Source: Sphingobacterium olei
GTDB lineage: Bacteria > Bacteroidota > Bacteroidia > Sphingobacteriales > Sphingobacteriaceae
Reading direction: 5' to 3'
DNA length: 64,000 nucleotides
Assembly: GCF_005048855.1 (NCBI RefSeq)
Contig: NZ_SUME01000010.1
Location: 1 to 64,000 of the forward strand
Positions 17,844 through 28,265 of the stretch are shown here, one piece after another; the first letter of the stretch is position 1; each line of letters opens with the position of its first letter. The notes under the pieces are model-generated. The model saw only the letters and a list, made by a program, of their open reading frames with translations, was not told the DNA's origin and searched no databases. The position numbers were made by a program, and so were the translations under genes.

Positions 17844-18854
17844 ATGAATATCAATACGACGTTAAGCGATATCAAGAACAGGATCTATAAACCGGTGTAT
17901 TTACTGCACGGTGAGGAGGCCTATTATATCGATTTGATCAGCGACATGCTAGAAAATTCGGTTTTAAATGAAGCACAAAAGGGATTTGATCAAACGATCT
18001 TGTATGGAAAAGATACTGATTTTTCGACGATAGTTAATGCTTCAAAGCGCTATCCAATGATGAGCGATTACCAATTGATCCTTGTTAAGGAAGCGCAGGC
18101 ACTTAAGTGGAAATCTGATGACGAGCTATTTGCAAAGTACATCGAAAATCCAACGCCATCTACCATATTGGTTATTGCGTATAAGTATGGAAAGTTTGAT
18201 AAACGTACGAAACTTTATAAGGCTATTGATAAAAGGGGCGTGGTACTGGAGTCGGCCAAATTGTATGATGACAAAGTCGCGCCCTGGATCGTTGATCAAC
18301 TGCAGCAGGAGGGATGGCGAATACATCCGCAGGCTGCTGCCTTGATGGCAGAATACCTCGGTACCGACTTATCCAAGATAGCGAATGAGTTGGAAAAACT
18401 GATGCTCAATGTGCCGAAGGATAGTGAGATTTCATCTGCCGACATTGAACGGAATATTGGAATCAGTAAGGATTTTAATGTTTTCGAACTCAATGGCGCG
18501 TTGGGTAAACGGGATTCTTTAAAAGCCATTCAGATTGTAGATTATTTCGCAGCAAATCCAAAGTCCAACCCGTTTGTAGTCGTGATGGGGTCGTTGGCAG
18601 GATATTTCACGAAAATCCTGAAGTATCATTATTTGCAGGATAAGTCATCTCAGACGGTTGCGAAGGCATTGGGTGTTCACCCTTTTTTTACAAAAGAATA
18701 TGACGTGGCTGCACGTAATTTTAACAAGCGGAAAACATTTGATATTATTAATACGCTGCGGGAATATGACCTCAAATCGAAGGGGTTGAATACTGGGCCA
18801 AATACGACAACGGCTGATTTAATGCGGGAAATGGTATTTAAAATTCTAAATTAA
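17844..18854 (+). CDS. holA: DNA polymerase III subunit delta
   Basis: The 336-residue protein matches the delta clamp-loader subunit: N-terminal VYLLHGEEAYYIDLI, the RYPMMSDYQLILVKEAQ segment, and the C-terminal collar region (GALGKRDSLKAIQIVDYF). Delta opens the beta clamp in the clamp loader and needs no Walker A motif; none is present. It is the first gene of a short run with an outer-membrane protein gene and a ywbE-like gene, spaced by 4 and 2 bases. Confidence 0.93.
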   Translation: MNINTTLSDIKNRIYKPVYLLHGEEAYYIDLISDMLENSVLNEAQKGFDQTILYGKDTDFSTIVNASKRYPMMSDYQLILVKEAQALKWKSDDELFAKYIENPTPSTILVIAYKYGKFDKRTKLYKAIDKRGVVLESAKLYDDKVAPWIVDQLQQEGWRIHPQAAALMAEYLGTDLSKIANELEKLMLNVPKDSEISSADIERNIGISKDFNVFELNGALGKRDSLKAIQIVDYFAANPKSNPFVVVMGSLAGYFTKILKYHYLQDKSSQTVAKALGVHPFFTKEYDVAARNFNKRKTFDIINTLREYDLKSKGLNTGPNTTTADLMREMVFKILN

Positions 18855-18858
18855 TGAT

Positions 18859-19428
18859 ATGAGGAAACTTTTACTTTGGGTAGTGGGTATGGTGTTGTTG
18901 GGACAGGTAAATGGGCAAACAAGTGTGTATACGCTAATTCAGGCTGGAGGAAATCTAGGGTTTGCAAATGAGGGGTATAAAGGAGCATTTAAAGGATATA
19001 CCATGCATTTTGTACTGGGGAAGAACTATTATGATAGGGCATTTCTGGGTGTAGGGGTAGGTAATGAAAGCTTTGACGGTAAATATAAGACGAATGATCC
19101 CTATGCAGAAGATCAAAAGGAATATGCTTATAGTAAACGTGTGTTGCCAATTTATATTGACGGCCGTCTTCCTATTGGAATAGTAGGGCAGTATTCAAGT
19201 ATCGGAATCTATGCGAACGGAGGATATGCACCTGATTTGGGAGCTAGCTACGATAGAGGTTTTATGTTTAAAGGTGGTTTTTACTATCTTTACAATTTGA
19301 AGTCGGGTTTGGGGATTAATGCTTCTGCCGCCTATGGGTATCAACAGCTCACTGAAAAGAAAATAATAGATAATAGAGATTTTCAACACCAGCATTTTAA
19401 TATTTCTGTTGGTATTATGTTTAAATAA
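18859..19428 (+). CDS. Putative outer-membrane beta-barrel protein
   Basis: A signal peptide (LLLWVVGMVLLGQVNGQ) is followed by about 170 residues rich in Gly, Tyr and alternating hydrophobic residues (GGNLGFANEGYKGAFKGYTMHFVLGKN, KGGFYYLYNLKSGLGINASAAYGYQ is one strand-rich part). The protein ends with FNISVGIMFK, a C-terminal beta strand typical of small porin-like barrels. No specific family or ligand was recognised. It starts four bases after holA. Confidence 0.7.
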   Translation: MRKLLLWVVGMVLLGQVNGQTSVYTLIQAGGNLGFANEGYKGAFKGYTMHFVLGKNYYDRAFLGVGVGNESFDGKYKTNDPYAEDQKEYAYSKRVLPIYIDGRLPIGIVGQYSSIGIYANGGYAPDLGASYDRGFMFKGGFYYLYNLKSGLGINASAAYGYQQLTEKKIIDNRDFQHQHFNISVGIMFK

Positions 19429-19430
19429 AG

Positions 19431-19634
19431 ATGGACGGAAAAACGAGAGCTAATATAAAACCGGGTATGGTCGTAAATATTGTACTAAAGAAAGACCAAC
19501 GGACCGGGATTTTGACGGAAGGTGTCGTAAAAGAATTACTGACATCGGCCCCGTTTCACCACAGGGGAATTAAAGTACGTCTCCAAGATGGGCAGATCGG
19601 CCGTGTCCAGGAGATATTGGAAGAAGATGATTGA
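19431..19634 (+). CDS. ywbE: YwbE family protein
   Basis: The 67-residue protein is a close match to the small conserved YwbE (DUF2196) family: RANIKPGMVVNIVLKKDQRTG, LTEGVVKELLTS, HHRGIKVRLQDGQIGRVQEI. It looks like a small beta barrel related in style to KOW/OB-like folds. The molecular role is not established. It starts two bases after the upstream stop. Confidence 0.88.
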   Translation: MDGKTRANIKPGMVVNIVLKKDQRTGILTEGVVKELLTSAPFHHRGIKVRLQDGQIGRVQEILEEDD

Positions 19635-19684
19635 AATTTGGTGTGTTAACCGAGTTTCAATAATTTTGTTTTTAAAAAAATAAT

Positions 19685-19716
19685 TTTGACTTTTTACTTT
19701 TTACTTTGTACCTTTG
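19685..19716 (+). promoter_or_regulatory. Strong promoter of a short leader before carA
   Basis: TTTG at 19685-19688 and TACCTTTG at 19709-19716 are separated by 20 bases, an excellent fit to the Bacteroidota primary-sigma consensus. Start of transcription is expected near 19723. Confidence 0.75.
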
Positions 19717-19722
19717 TCTCCC

Positions 19723-19824
19723 GTGAAAATTGATGTTTATTGTTTGATTTCAACTGAAAACATGTCTAATATCGACATTGAAAAAGTCATTTGATGATAC
19801 CGGAAGCCCGTTTGGGCTTTTTTT
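19723..19824 (+). ncRNA. Short leader transcript or sRNA upstream of carA
   Basis: The expected transcript runs from about 19723 to a hairpin AAGCCC-GTTT-GGGCTT at 19804-19819 followed by seven T. Inside lies a 23-codon frame from GTG 19723 to TGA 19792-19794, with an in-frame ATG at 19762. The stop falls ten bases before the terminator stem. It may be an attenuator leader for carA, an independent sRNA, or a microprotein gene. No known pyrimidine leader motif was recognised. Confidence 0.5.
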
Positions 19825-19884
19825 GTATCTAAATTTTTAAACATCCTATATAAAAGAAGAGAGTAGAATATTATATATATAAAG

Positions 19885-20985
19885 ATGACCAACTATAGTA
19901 AATTACCGGCAATTTTAGTCCTCGAGGATGGCACTGTATTTCATGGCAAAGCTGCTGGAAAAATAGGTACCACTACAGGTGAGATTTGTTTTAACACAGG
20001 TACTACAGGTTACCAGGAGATTTTTACAGATCCTTCTTATTATGGACAGATCATGGTGACGACCAATGCGCACATTGGTAATTACGGAATTGACGAAGAC
20101 GATACGGAATCAAAAAAAATTCAGATCGCTGGACTTGTCTGTAAAAATTATAATATCAACTATAGCCGTAAAATGGCGGACGAATCTATTCAAACGTATT
20201 TTGAGACCGAAAATCTGGTCGGTATCTCTGATATCGATACACGTTCACTGGTGCGTCATATTCGTGATAAAGGTGCTATGAATGCGATTATTTCTTCGGA
20301 AAATTTAGATCCAGATTCGTTGAAAGTAGAGTTGGCTAAAGTGCCGTCAATGGCTGGATTAGAGCTTTCTTCGCGCGTATCTACGCAAGAGCCTTATTTT
20401 TATGGTGAAGAGGATGCACCTACACGTATCGCTGTTTTGGACCTGGGCATCAAGAAAAATATTCTTCGCAATTTTGACGCTAGACAGGTTTATGCGAAAG
20501 TTTTTCCGGCTAAAACGTCTTTTGCAGAAATGGAGGCATGGGGTGCTGAGGGCTACTTCATCTCGAATGGTCCCGGAGATCCGTCTGCAATGGACTATGC
20601 AATCGGTACGGTAAAAGAAATACTGGATGCGGATAAACCGATGTTTGGAATATGCTTAGGTCATCAAATCTTGGCATTAGCCAACGACATCCGTACAGAA
20701 AAAATGTTTAACGGTCACCGTGGTATTAATCATCCGGTAAAAAACATCATTGCTAACCGTTGTGAGATTACTTCTCAGAATCACGGTTTTGGCGTGTTAA
20801 GAGAAGATATCGAAAATTCGGATGCCGTGGAAGTAACACACGTCAATTTAAATGATAATTCGATCGAAGGTATTCGTGTAAAAGGGAAAAGAGCATTCTC
20901 TGTGCAGTATCATCCGGAGTCTTCTCCTGGTCCGCATGATTCCCGTTATCTGTTTGACGATTTTGTGTCGATGGTAAAAAACTAA
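19885..20985 (+). CDS. carA: Carbamoyl-phosphate synthase small (glutaminase) subunit
   Basis: The glutamine amidotransferase half (C-terminal) has the nucleophile in FGICLGHQILALA and the His/Glu pair in QYHPESSPGPHDS. The N-terminal half carries the CarA-specific GEICFNTGTTGYQEIFTDPSY. It supplies ammonia to CarB for carbamoyl phosphate in pyrimidine and arginine synthesis. No carB follows; a terminator comes 20 bases after the stop. Expression may depend on the short terminated leader upstream. Confidence 0.97.
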   Translation: MTNYSKLPAILVLEDGTVFHGKAAGKIGTTTGEICFNTGTTGYQEIFTDPSYYGQIMVTTNAHIGNYGIDEDDTESKKIQIAGLVCKNYNINYSRKMADESIQTYFETENLVGISDIDTRSLVRHIRDKGAMNAIISSENLDPDSLKVELAKVPSMAGLELSSRVSTQEPYFYGEEDAPTRIAVLDLGIKKNILRNFDARQVYAKVFPAKTSFAEMEAWGAEGYFISNGPGDPSAMDYAIGTVKEILDADKPMFGICLGHQILALANDIRTEKMFNGHRGINHPVKNIIANRCEITSQNHGFGVLREDIENSDAVEVTHVNLNDNSIEGIRVKGKRAFSVQYHPESSPGPHDSRYLFDDFVSMVKN

Positions 20986-21005
20986 CATATTAAAAGTGAT
21001 ATAAT

Positions 21006-21036
21006 AAGCCGGGCCGTGTAAAAGCCCGGCTTTTTT
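21006..21036 (+). terminator. Terminator after carA
   Basis: A nine-base stem AAGCCGGGC (21006-21014) pairs with GCCCGGCTT (21024-21032), followed by further T residues. Confidence 0.92.
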
Positions 21037-21152
21037 ATGCTAATTTCTCCCTTACTCCAATATTGGCGATATCATAATAATATCTAAAAACCGCACGGGA
21101 TTAGTTAATAATTTAATAATATTTGCTATTTTTGGAATAATAATAATTTTTG

Positions 21153-21183
21153 CTAACTTAGTGTTGTTGATACACTAAGTTAG
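21153..21183 (+). repeat. Inverted repeat in the eno upstream region
   Basis: CTAACTTAGTGT (21153-21164) and its exact complement ACACTAAGTTAG (21172-21183) flank a 7-base loop, 30 bases before the eno start. Candidate promoter boxes lie just upstream (TATTTTTG at 21127, TTTG at 21122). It may be an operator or a 5' mRNA hairpin; there is no T-run. Confidence 0.65.
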
Positions 21184-21197
21184 TGTTGATTTAATAG

Positions 21198-22511
<1,314 letters not shown>

Positions 22512-22526
22512 TTAATTGGAGCTTAC

Positions 22527-22561
22527 AAAAAAGGGAGATGGATAACATTTCCCTTTTTTTT
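22527..22561 (+). terminator. Terminator after eno
   Basis: AAAAAAGGGA pairs with TCCCTTTTTT across a 13-base loop, with T-rich sequence after the stem. Confidence 0.75.
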
Positions 22562-22574
22562 ATATCTTTACATT

Positions 22575-22874
22575 ATGGAACGTTTTCTCAACTTAATTAA
22601 GAATAAGTTTTTATTGGCTGTTATCGCCTTCGTGATATGGATGTGTTTCTTCGACCGCTACGATTTTGCTGCGCAATACAATTACTACCAAGAAAAATCC
22701 AAATTGGAAAAGGAGAAGGAATTCTATGTCTCTGAGATTGCTTATATCGAAAAATCTATTAAAGATGTACAGTTTAATCCAAGTGAGATTCAACGCATAG
22801 CCCGGGAGAAATATAAAATGAAAAAGGACAACGAAGATGTATATGTGATTACTGAAGTTGCTTCAAAAAACTAG
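22575..22874 (+). CDS. DivIC/FtsB-type septum formation protein
   Basis: The 99-residue protein has a short cytoplasmic N-terminus, one membrane helix (FLLAVIAFVIWMCFF, about 12-26), a coiled-coil stretch rich in Lys/Glu (YYQEKSKLEKEKEFYVSEIAYIEK) and the family ending IQRIAREKYKMKKDNEDVYVI. These are features of FtsB/DivIC proteins that join FtsL and FtsQ in the divisome. Its place directly after eno parallels the eno-ftsB order found in many bacteria. Confidence 0.88.
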   Translation: MERFLNLIKNKFLLAVIAFVIWMCFFDRYDFAAQYNYYQEKSKLEKEKEFYVSEIAYIEKSIKDVQFNPSEIQRIAREKYKMKKDNEDVYVITEVASKN

Positions 22875-22918
22875 ATAACAAAACAGACGGGATACTTTCT
22901 CGGATATTACTTCATATA

Positions 22919-22950
22919 AAAAAAGTCCATTTCGAAAAATGGACTTTTTT
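22919..22950. terminator. Bidirectional terminator between divIC and glnN
   Basis: A perfect 14-bp stem (AAAAAAGTCCATTT with its complement) closes on a CGAA tetraloop between two convergent genes. A- and T-runs lie on the two sides. Confidence 0.92.
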
Positions 22951-22965
22951 TGGAATGATTTATTC

Positions 22966-25155
22966 TTAGTGAACAAATAATAGTTCACGTAATTTTGGCA
23001 ATGGCCATTTGGAATCATCTACGATCTTCTCCAATTTGTTTACATGATAACGAATCTCGTCAAAATATGGTTTTACGACTTCATCATATGCGATAGAGAG
23101 TTCGCGGATGTCTTCGATAGCGTTTGCTTTCTTACGGGCTTGACGCATTTCTTCTGCTTTTTCTAACACCGTATTTGCATGTTTAGAAATACGCTCTACT
23201 AAATTGATTTGAGAGCTGTACGATTCGGGGCTTAATCCTAGATCTTTCAGTCCTTTTACATTCGCAATTAACTCGTTTTGGTAGGTGAAACAAGCTGGTG
23301 CAATTTGGCTGCTTACAACTTCGCCTATAACACGCGCTTCGATCTGCAATTTTTTGTAGAAATTCTCTAACAAGATCTCGTGACGTGCTTCCGATTCACG
23401 TTTGGTGTAGATACCTAGTCTTTCAAATAAGGCAAGTGACTCTTCGGATACGTATACATCTAATGCTTTAGGCGTTGATTTAATGTTGGATAATCCACGT
23501 GCTTCTGCTTCTTTCTCCCATTCTTCACTGTAACCGTTTCCTTCGAATCGGATAGCTTTCGAATCCTTGATGTACTTGCGGATTACATTTAATAAGGCTA
23601 GATCTTTTTTCGTGCCTTTCTTGATTTGCTTATCAACCTCTATTTTGAATTCGATGAGTTGGTTGGCTACGATAGCGTTTAAGATAGTCATTGGCAATGC
23701 TGAATTAGCCGATGAACCCACAGCGCGGAACTCAAATTTATTACCTGTAAATGCGAATGGCGAAGTACGATTCCGGTCGGTGTTATCCAATTTTAATTCC
23801 GGAATTTTTGGAATACCGTGCCATAGGTTAGCTTCTGCTTTTACTTTCTTAGCTACACGTGCAGATTCTACTTCTTCCAATAGTTCATCCAATTGAGAAC
23901 CTAGGAAAATCGAAATAATTGCAGGAGGTGCTTCATTGGCACCTAGACGATGGTCATTGGAATGACTCGCGATAGAGGCACGTAATAAGTCGGCATTTTC
24001 GTAAACGGCCTTGATCGTGTTTACGAAAAATGTTAAGAACATCAAGTTGTTCTTAGGTGTTTTTCCTGGAGATAATAAATTTATACCTGTATTTGTAATC
24101 AATGACCAGTTATTGTGTTTACCGGAACCATTCACACCACTATACGGTTTTTCGTGTAATAATACTTTGAAATTGTGACGGATAGCGACTTGCTCCATTA
24201 AGTTCATCAACAATTGATTGTGGTCAATGGCGAGGTTGATTTCCTCGTACATCGGAGCACATTCAAATTGAGAAGGAGCTACCTCGTTGTGACGGGTTTT
24301 TAATGGTATACCTAATTTTAAGGCTTCGTTTTCAAGATCAACCATGAACGCTAACACGCGCTCGGGTATAGCTCCAAAATAATGGTCTTCTAATTGTTGC
24401 CCTTTAGCAGAAATATGTCCAAACAAGGTACGTCCTGTCAATTGTAAATCTGGACGTGCATTATATAATGACAAGTCTACTAAGAAATATTCTTGTTCAA
24501 TACCTAAAGAGGCTGTTACTTTTGTGATGGATTTATCAAAGTATTGTGCAACATCTGTAGCCGCTTTATCTACTGCATTGATTGCTTTAAGCAACGGTGC
24601 TTTGTAGTCTAATGATTCGCCTGTGTAAGATACGAACACTGTGGGGATACAAAGTGTTTTACCCGCACCTGTTTCATAAATGAACGCTGGAGACGATGGG
24701 TCCCAAGCAGTATATCCTCTTGCTTCAAATGTATTACGGATACCTCCATTTGGAAATGAAGAAGCGTCCGGCTCTTGTTGTACAAGTGCATCAGCTGTAA
24801 ACTTTTCAATGGCTTCTCCGTTTTCATCTGGCTCAAAGAATGCATCATGTTTTTCAGCGGTGGATCCTGTTAAAGGTTGAAACCAGTGTGTATAGTGAGA
24901 TACACCGTTATTCAGAGCCCATGCTTTCATTGCTTGCGAAATATGCTCTGCTAATTCGCGCGTAATTTGCTCTCCTTCTTCTATCGCTTTTGTTAACTCT
25001 TTGTAAGTAGTTTTAGGAAGGTAATCTTTCATTTTAGCAATAGTGAATACATTTTTGCCAAAAATTGTAGTTGCTTTTTTTGTCTCTACTTTTTCTTCAG
25101 AGTTGATTTGGCGTGAAGAAGCAGCTTTTACAGATTCAAATCTAAGGTTAGACAT
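22966..25155 (-). CDS. glnN: Glutamine synthetase type III
   Basis: The 729-residue length and motifs are those of GSIII rather than GSI: KAWALNNGVSHYTHWFQPLTG, EQEYFLVD, KTRHNEVAPSQFECAPMYEE, GSGKHNNWSL and GNGYSEEWEKEAE. The enzyme makes glutamine from glutamate and ammonia as a double-ring dodecamer. It is transcribed alone. A TATTTTTG box lies at 25229-25222 on the minus strand, with no clear second box. Confidence 0.96.
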   Translation of the reverse strand: MSNLRFESVKAASSRQINSEEKVETKKATTIFGKNVFTIAKMKDYLPKTTYKELTKAIEEGEQITRELAEHISQAMKAWALNNGVSHYTHWFQPLTGSTAEKHDAFFEPDENGEAIEKFTADALVQQEPDASSFPNGGIRNTFEARGYTAWDPSSPAFIYETGAGKTLCIPTVFVSYTGESLDYKAPLLKAINAVDKAATDVAQYFDKSITKVTASLGIEQEYFLVDLSLYNARPDLQLTGRTLFGHISAKGQQLEDHYFGAIPERVLAFMVDLENEALKLGIPLKTRHNEVAPSQFECAPMYEEINLAIDHNQLLMNLMEQVAIRHNFKVLLHEKPYSGVNGSGKHNNWSLITNTGINLLSPGKTPKNNLMFLTFFVNTIKAVYENADLLRASIASHSNDHRLGANEAPPAIISIFLGSQLDELLEEVESARVAKKVKAEANLWHGIPKIPELKLDNTDRNRTSPFAFTGNKFEFRAVGSSANSALPMTILNAIVANQLIEFKIEVDKQIKKGTKKDLALLNVIRKYIKDSKAIRFEGNGYSEEWEKEAEARGLSNIKSTPKALDVYVSEESLALFERLGIYTKRESEARHEILLENFYKKLQIEARVIGEVVSSQIAPACFTYQNELIANVKGLKDLGLSPESYSSQINLVERISKHANTVLEKAEEMRQARKKANAIEDIRELSIAYDEVVKPYFDEIRYHVNKLEKIVDDSKWPLPKLRELLFVH

Positions 25156-25351
25156 TTAATTATTTATTTATAATGCGTGATGTATTTTGTTTTGAATTTG
25201 ATATCCCTTCAAATTTCATTTCAAAAATAGGTACTTTTTTTAATAAATTAAATACTTTTTTAAAATTTTAATGAAAATTAGGCTTTAAAATTAAAAAATA
25301 TTCTATTTTTTGCCTTTTGCATTGATTAATTTGTGTTTTTAATTTTTAAAT

Positions 25352-28159
25352 TCAGTCGTTTTCAATAGCAAGTCCCCAGTCTATTCCTTTTTTTGTAGCA
25401 GGAACGCCGTTGGATATCCAACTTGCTGCTGGTTTTCCTTTTAAAAAATGGTCGAAGAATTGAAGTTGTCGAATCTGAATGTCTTTTCTGTTTTGTCGTT
25501 CCATCAGATTATGGCCATCTCCATTGTAATTGAGCAACCAGGCAGGCTTTCCTAATCTCCGCAATGCCGTGAACATTTCTATTCCTTGATACCATGGCAC
25601 AGCACCGTCTTGGTCGTTGTGCATGATGGCGACGGGTGTAGTTACGTTGTCCAAGAAAAATAGGGGTGAGTTTTCTATATACAAATCTGTACTATCCCAA
25701 AGGGTCTGTCCAATTCTGCTTTGTGTATTTTCGTATTGAAATTGGCGGGACATTCCGGATTGCCAGCGTATACCGCCGTAAGCTGAAGTCATATTCACGA
25801 CGGGAGCTCCGGCCCATGCCGCGGCATATGCATTTGTTCGGGTTATCAAATGCGCTACCTGATATCCTCCCCAGCTTTGTCCTTGGATACCCATCTTGCT
25901 CGCGTCCACCCATGGAAATTCCTGAGCTAAAAATTGCATTCCGGAATTTACGTATTCTTCGGCAGAACGACCGGGATGACCGTTATCATACCGTATATCT
26001 GGAGCAAATACCAAGTATCCATTACTGACAAAAAATGAAATATTCAATCGTGACGGTGTTGGTGCCGGAGCTTGATAAGTATAGAGTCCTTCGGTGAGGG
26101 TTTCGTAGAAATAGGCGATTACAGGATACTTTTTCGTTGGATCAAAATCTTCTGGTTTATATAAGATGCCTTCGGCTGCTTTTCCGGTTGGTGTTTCCCA
26201 TTTGACGAGCTCGGCAGTTCCCCAATTGTATTGTTCTTGTTGTGGATTGATCGCAGATAGTTTAGTTTCATTGTTGAAATCTTTAGAAAGATATAGATCG
26301 GGCGACAGATTGTAATTTTCTTTGGTATAGATTATTTGATCTTTTTTCGTGTTCGCAGCAAATTGCCTGAACGTGAATGGGGATTGCGTAATTTCTTTTA
26401 AATCCCCTTTCTTTAAGTCCAATTGAAATATGCCATTTTGTTTATTCCTTTCATTGTAAGAAGATAAAAATAACTTGGTTTGTGGATCTATTGATACTGT
26501 TTTTGCACGCGGATCATCGTTTTTGAAAACGGTCAACCGCAAGGTTATTTTATTGTTTCGGCCAAATCCCTTTGTGATAAGTTGACGCTGTTTCCCGTCA
26601 AATGAAAAATACCAAATATCGTATCTGTCGTAAATATATACGCCCTGCATGTCTGCGCTCCATGCGGCTATGCCATAGGCTCCAGGCCGAGCTGGTACGT
26701 CGTTCTGTTCATCCGTAAAGCTAATCGCAAGATCCTGGGTAAGTGGAATGGTCTGTTCGGTTGCGATGTTATAGCTTGACCAATTGCCTTCCTCTCTATT
26801 AAATAATATGATGTGTTGTCCGCTAGGGGCAAGAAAGCTGGATCCGTTCCATTTTGTTTTTACAGATCTATTGCTGCCGGTTTGTGTCGAGACGGCAAAA
26901 ATATCATTCAACGTATAGCCTTGCCATTGCGATGCGATACGGCTGCCAAGGTCTGTTGTGGCTAAGCCCCATTCTTCGTTGCCGCTATCTGTAAAAGATA
27001 TGCGATTGAAGGTGTCATCTAGGAGCGGAACGATACGCTGTTGAGCAATGTGAAAGACCGCAGGATAACTGGCTGATTGATCTCTTTTTAAGTTGCTCAA
27101 TTGTTGGGGCATGAGATAATCGTCTTGCCAATGCCATATGTCTACTTTTGCGTGTTCGAACTCAATTAATGTCGTGTCTTTTACCTGCGGAATAGGTGCC
27201 AATCCAAAATAGCATTTTTCTCCATTTTTGCTAAAGGATAGACCGGCGTCTCCAGATACATACCAGTTTTTTGGAATAAGGGGAGAGGTCTTGCTTGCAA
27301 TGACGACCGCTGTATCGAGGTTGTGTGTGTAATAGTATAAGTTGAAGTCTTTTAGAAGCGATTTAGCCGGAGTTTTGTCTGCGAGAAAGATTAATTGCCT
27401 GGACGCGTCATCGAATGTGAAATTCTTATATGCGCCTCGTCCGGTAGATATTTTTTTTAGTTGTTTTGCTGCAATATCGTAAAAGTATAAACCGTCTGCA
27501 CCCGAACTGTCTTTTTCTTCTGTTTTTTTATTAAACACCAGATATTTCTCGTCATCACTGACTAGGTAATTTTCAGCGTTTCTGAATTGAATGGTGTCGC
27601 CGGTAGGTAAGTTACATAATACAAGCCTGCTTTCTTTTTCGTTCTTTTTGTTTTTTTTGTCAGTGGCAGAAAGCGTATCTTTCGCAGGGGACATTTCTAT
27701 TTCTTGAATGAATGCTAGGTTATTACGGGACTCCCTGGCGACTTTATAGCTTTTGATGTTGCTGAATTTTAGGGTGTTTTTTGTCGTTATGTCAAATACA
27801 GCCAAAGAATCTTTCGGCATTTCATCCGGTTTTTTCTTTTTAATCTTTGCGGTTCTAGTCTCGTGAAATGGGGGCTTAATTAAGCTTATCAAAAATTTTT
27901 CATCGTTGGTGAGGGTGACATGGTAACCGCGGGGAATGCGTGTAATTAATTGATTCTTTTTTGTTTTAAATTCGGTTGTCGCATCACCCTCTTGTGGAGA
28001 AATCGTATAATAGATATAAGATCCGCCGTTGCTGATACCCGGATTCGTGATACTTTGCCAAGCATCGTAGGTCGAATGGTCCAAGGTTTTTTTTTGTGCC
28101 CAGGAAATAAAAGCAATTGTAGAGAGTGCAATTGCAAGAAGGTGTTTTGTTCGTAACAT
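25352..28159 (-). CDS. S9 family (prolyl oligopeptidase-type) peptidase, exported
   Basis: ATG 28159 is chosen over the first ATG in frame (28231), because it begins a signal peptide (KHLLAIALSTIAFISWAQ). The mature protein has a propeller-like region of about 600 residues. An alpha/beta hydrolase domain follows: the serine nucleophile is in GQSWGGYQ, Asp in HNDQDGAVPW and His in GDGHNL. Its periplasmic location and size resemble dipeptidyl-peptidase or acylaminoacyl-peptidase relatives. Substrate is not determined. Confidence 0.9.
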   Translation of the reverse strand: MLRTKHLLAIALSTIAFISWAQKKTLDHSTYDAWQSITNPGISNGGSYIYYTISPQEGDATTEFKTKKNQLITRIPRGYHVTLTNDEKFLISLIKPPFHETRTAKIKKKKPDEMPKDSLAVFDITTKNTLKFSNIKSYKVARESRNNLAFIQEIEMSPAKDTLSATDKKNKKNEKESRLVLCNLPTGDTIQFRNAENYLVSDDEKYLVFNKKTEEKDSSGADGLYFYDIAAKQLKKISTGRGAYKNFTFDDASRQLIFLADKTPAKSLLKDFNLYYYTHNLDTAVVIASKTSPLIPKNWYVSGDAGLSFSKNGEKCYFGLAPIPQVKDTTLIEFEHAKVDIWHWQDDYLMPQQLSNLKRDQSASYPAVFHIAQQRIVPLLDDTFNRISFTDSGNEEWGLATTDLGSRIASQWQGYTLNDIFAVSTQTGSNRSVKTKWNGSSFLAPSGQHIILFNREEGNWSSYNIATEQTIPLTQDLAISFTDEQNDVPARPGAYGIAAWSADMQGVYIYDRYDIWYFSFDGKQRQLITKGFGRNNKITLRLTVFKNDDPRAKTVSIDPQTKLFLSSYNERNKQNGIFQLDLKKGDLKEITQSPFTFRQFAANTKKDQIIYTKENYNLSPDLYLSKDFNNETKLSAINPQQEQYNWGTAELVKWETPTGKAAEGILYKPEDFDPTKKYPVIAYFYETLTEGLYTYQAPAPTPSRLNISFFVSNGYLVFAPDIRYDNGHPGRSAEEYVNSGMQFLAQEFPWVDASKMGIQGQSWGGYQVAHLITRTNAYAAAWAGAPVVNMTSAYGGIRWQSGMSRQFQYENTQSRIGQTLWDSTDLYIENSPLFFLDNVTTPVAIMHNDQDGAVPWYQGIEMFTALRRLGKPAWLLNYNGDGHNLMERQNRKDIQIRQLQFFDHFLKGKPAASWISNGVPATKKGIDWGLAIEND

Positions 28160-28265
28160 TCCGTAATTAATTGTGTATATTTCAAACTTAGCAAAAAATC
28201 GTGCAGAATGTTTATAACAATTTTGGCACATATTTTATAGTATTAACCATGTAAATTATATACAT

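Noticed and set aside
19723-19824. Known pyrimidine-type (PyrR-like) attenuator before carA
   Set aside because: No PyrR-binding loop consensus or anti-antiterminator pair was found; only the promoter, small frame and terminator are supported.
28160-28231. Longer N-terminus of the S9 peptidase
   Set aside because: The added residues precede a complete signal peptide that begins at ATG 28159.
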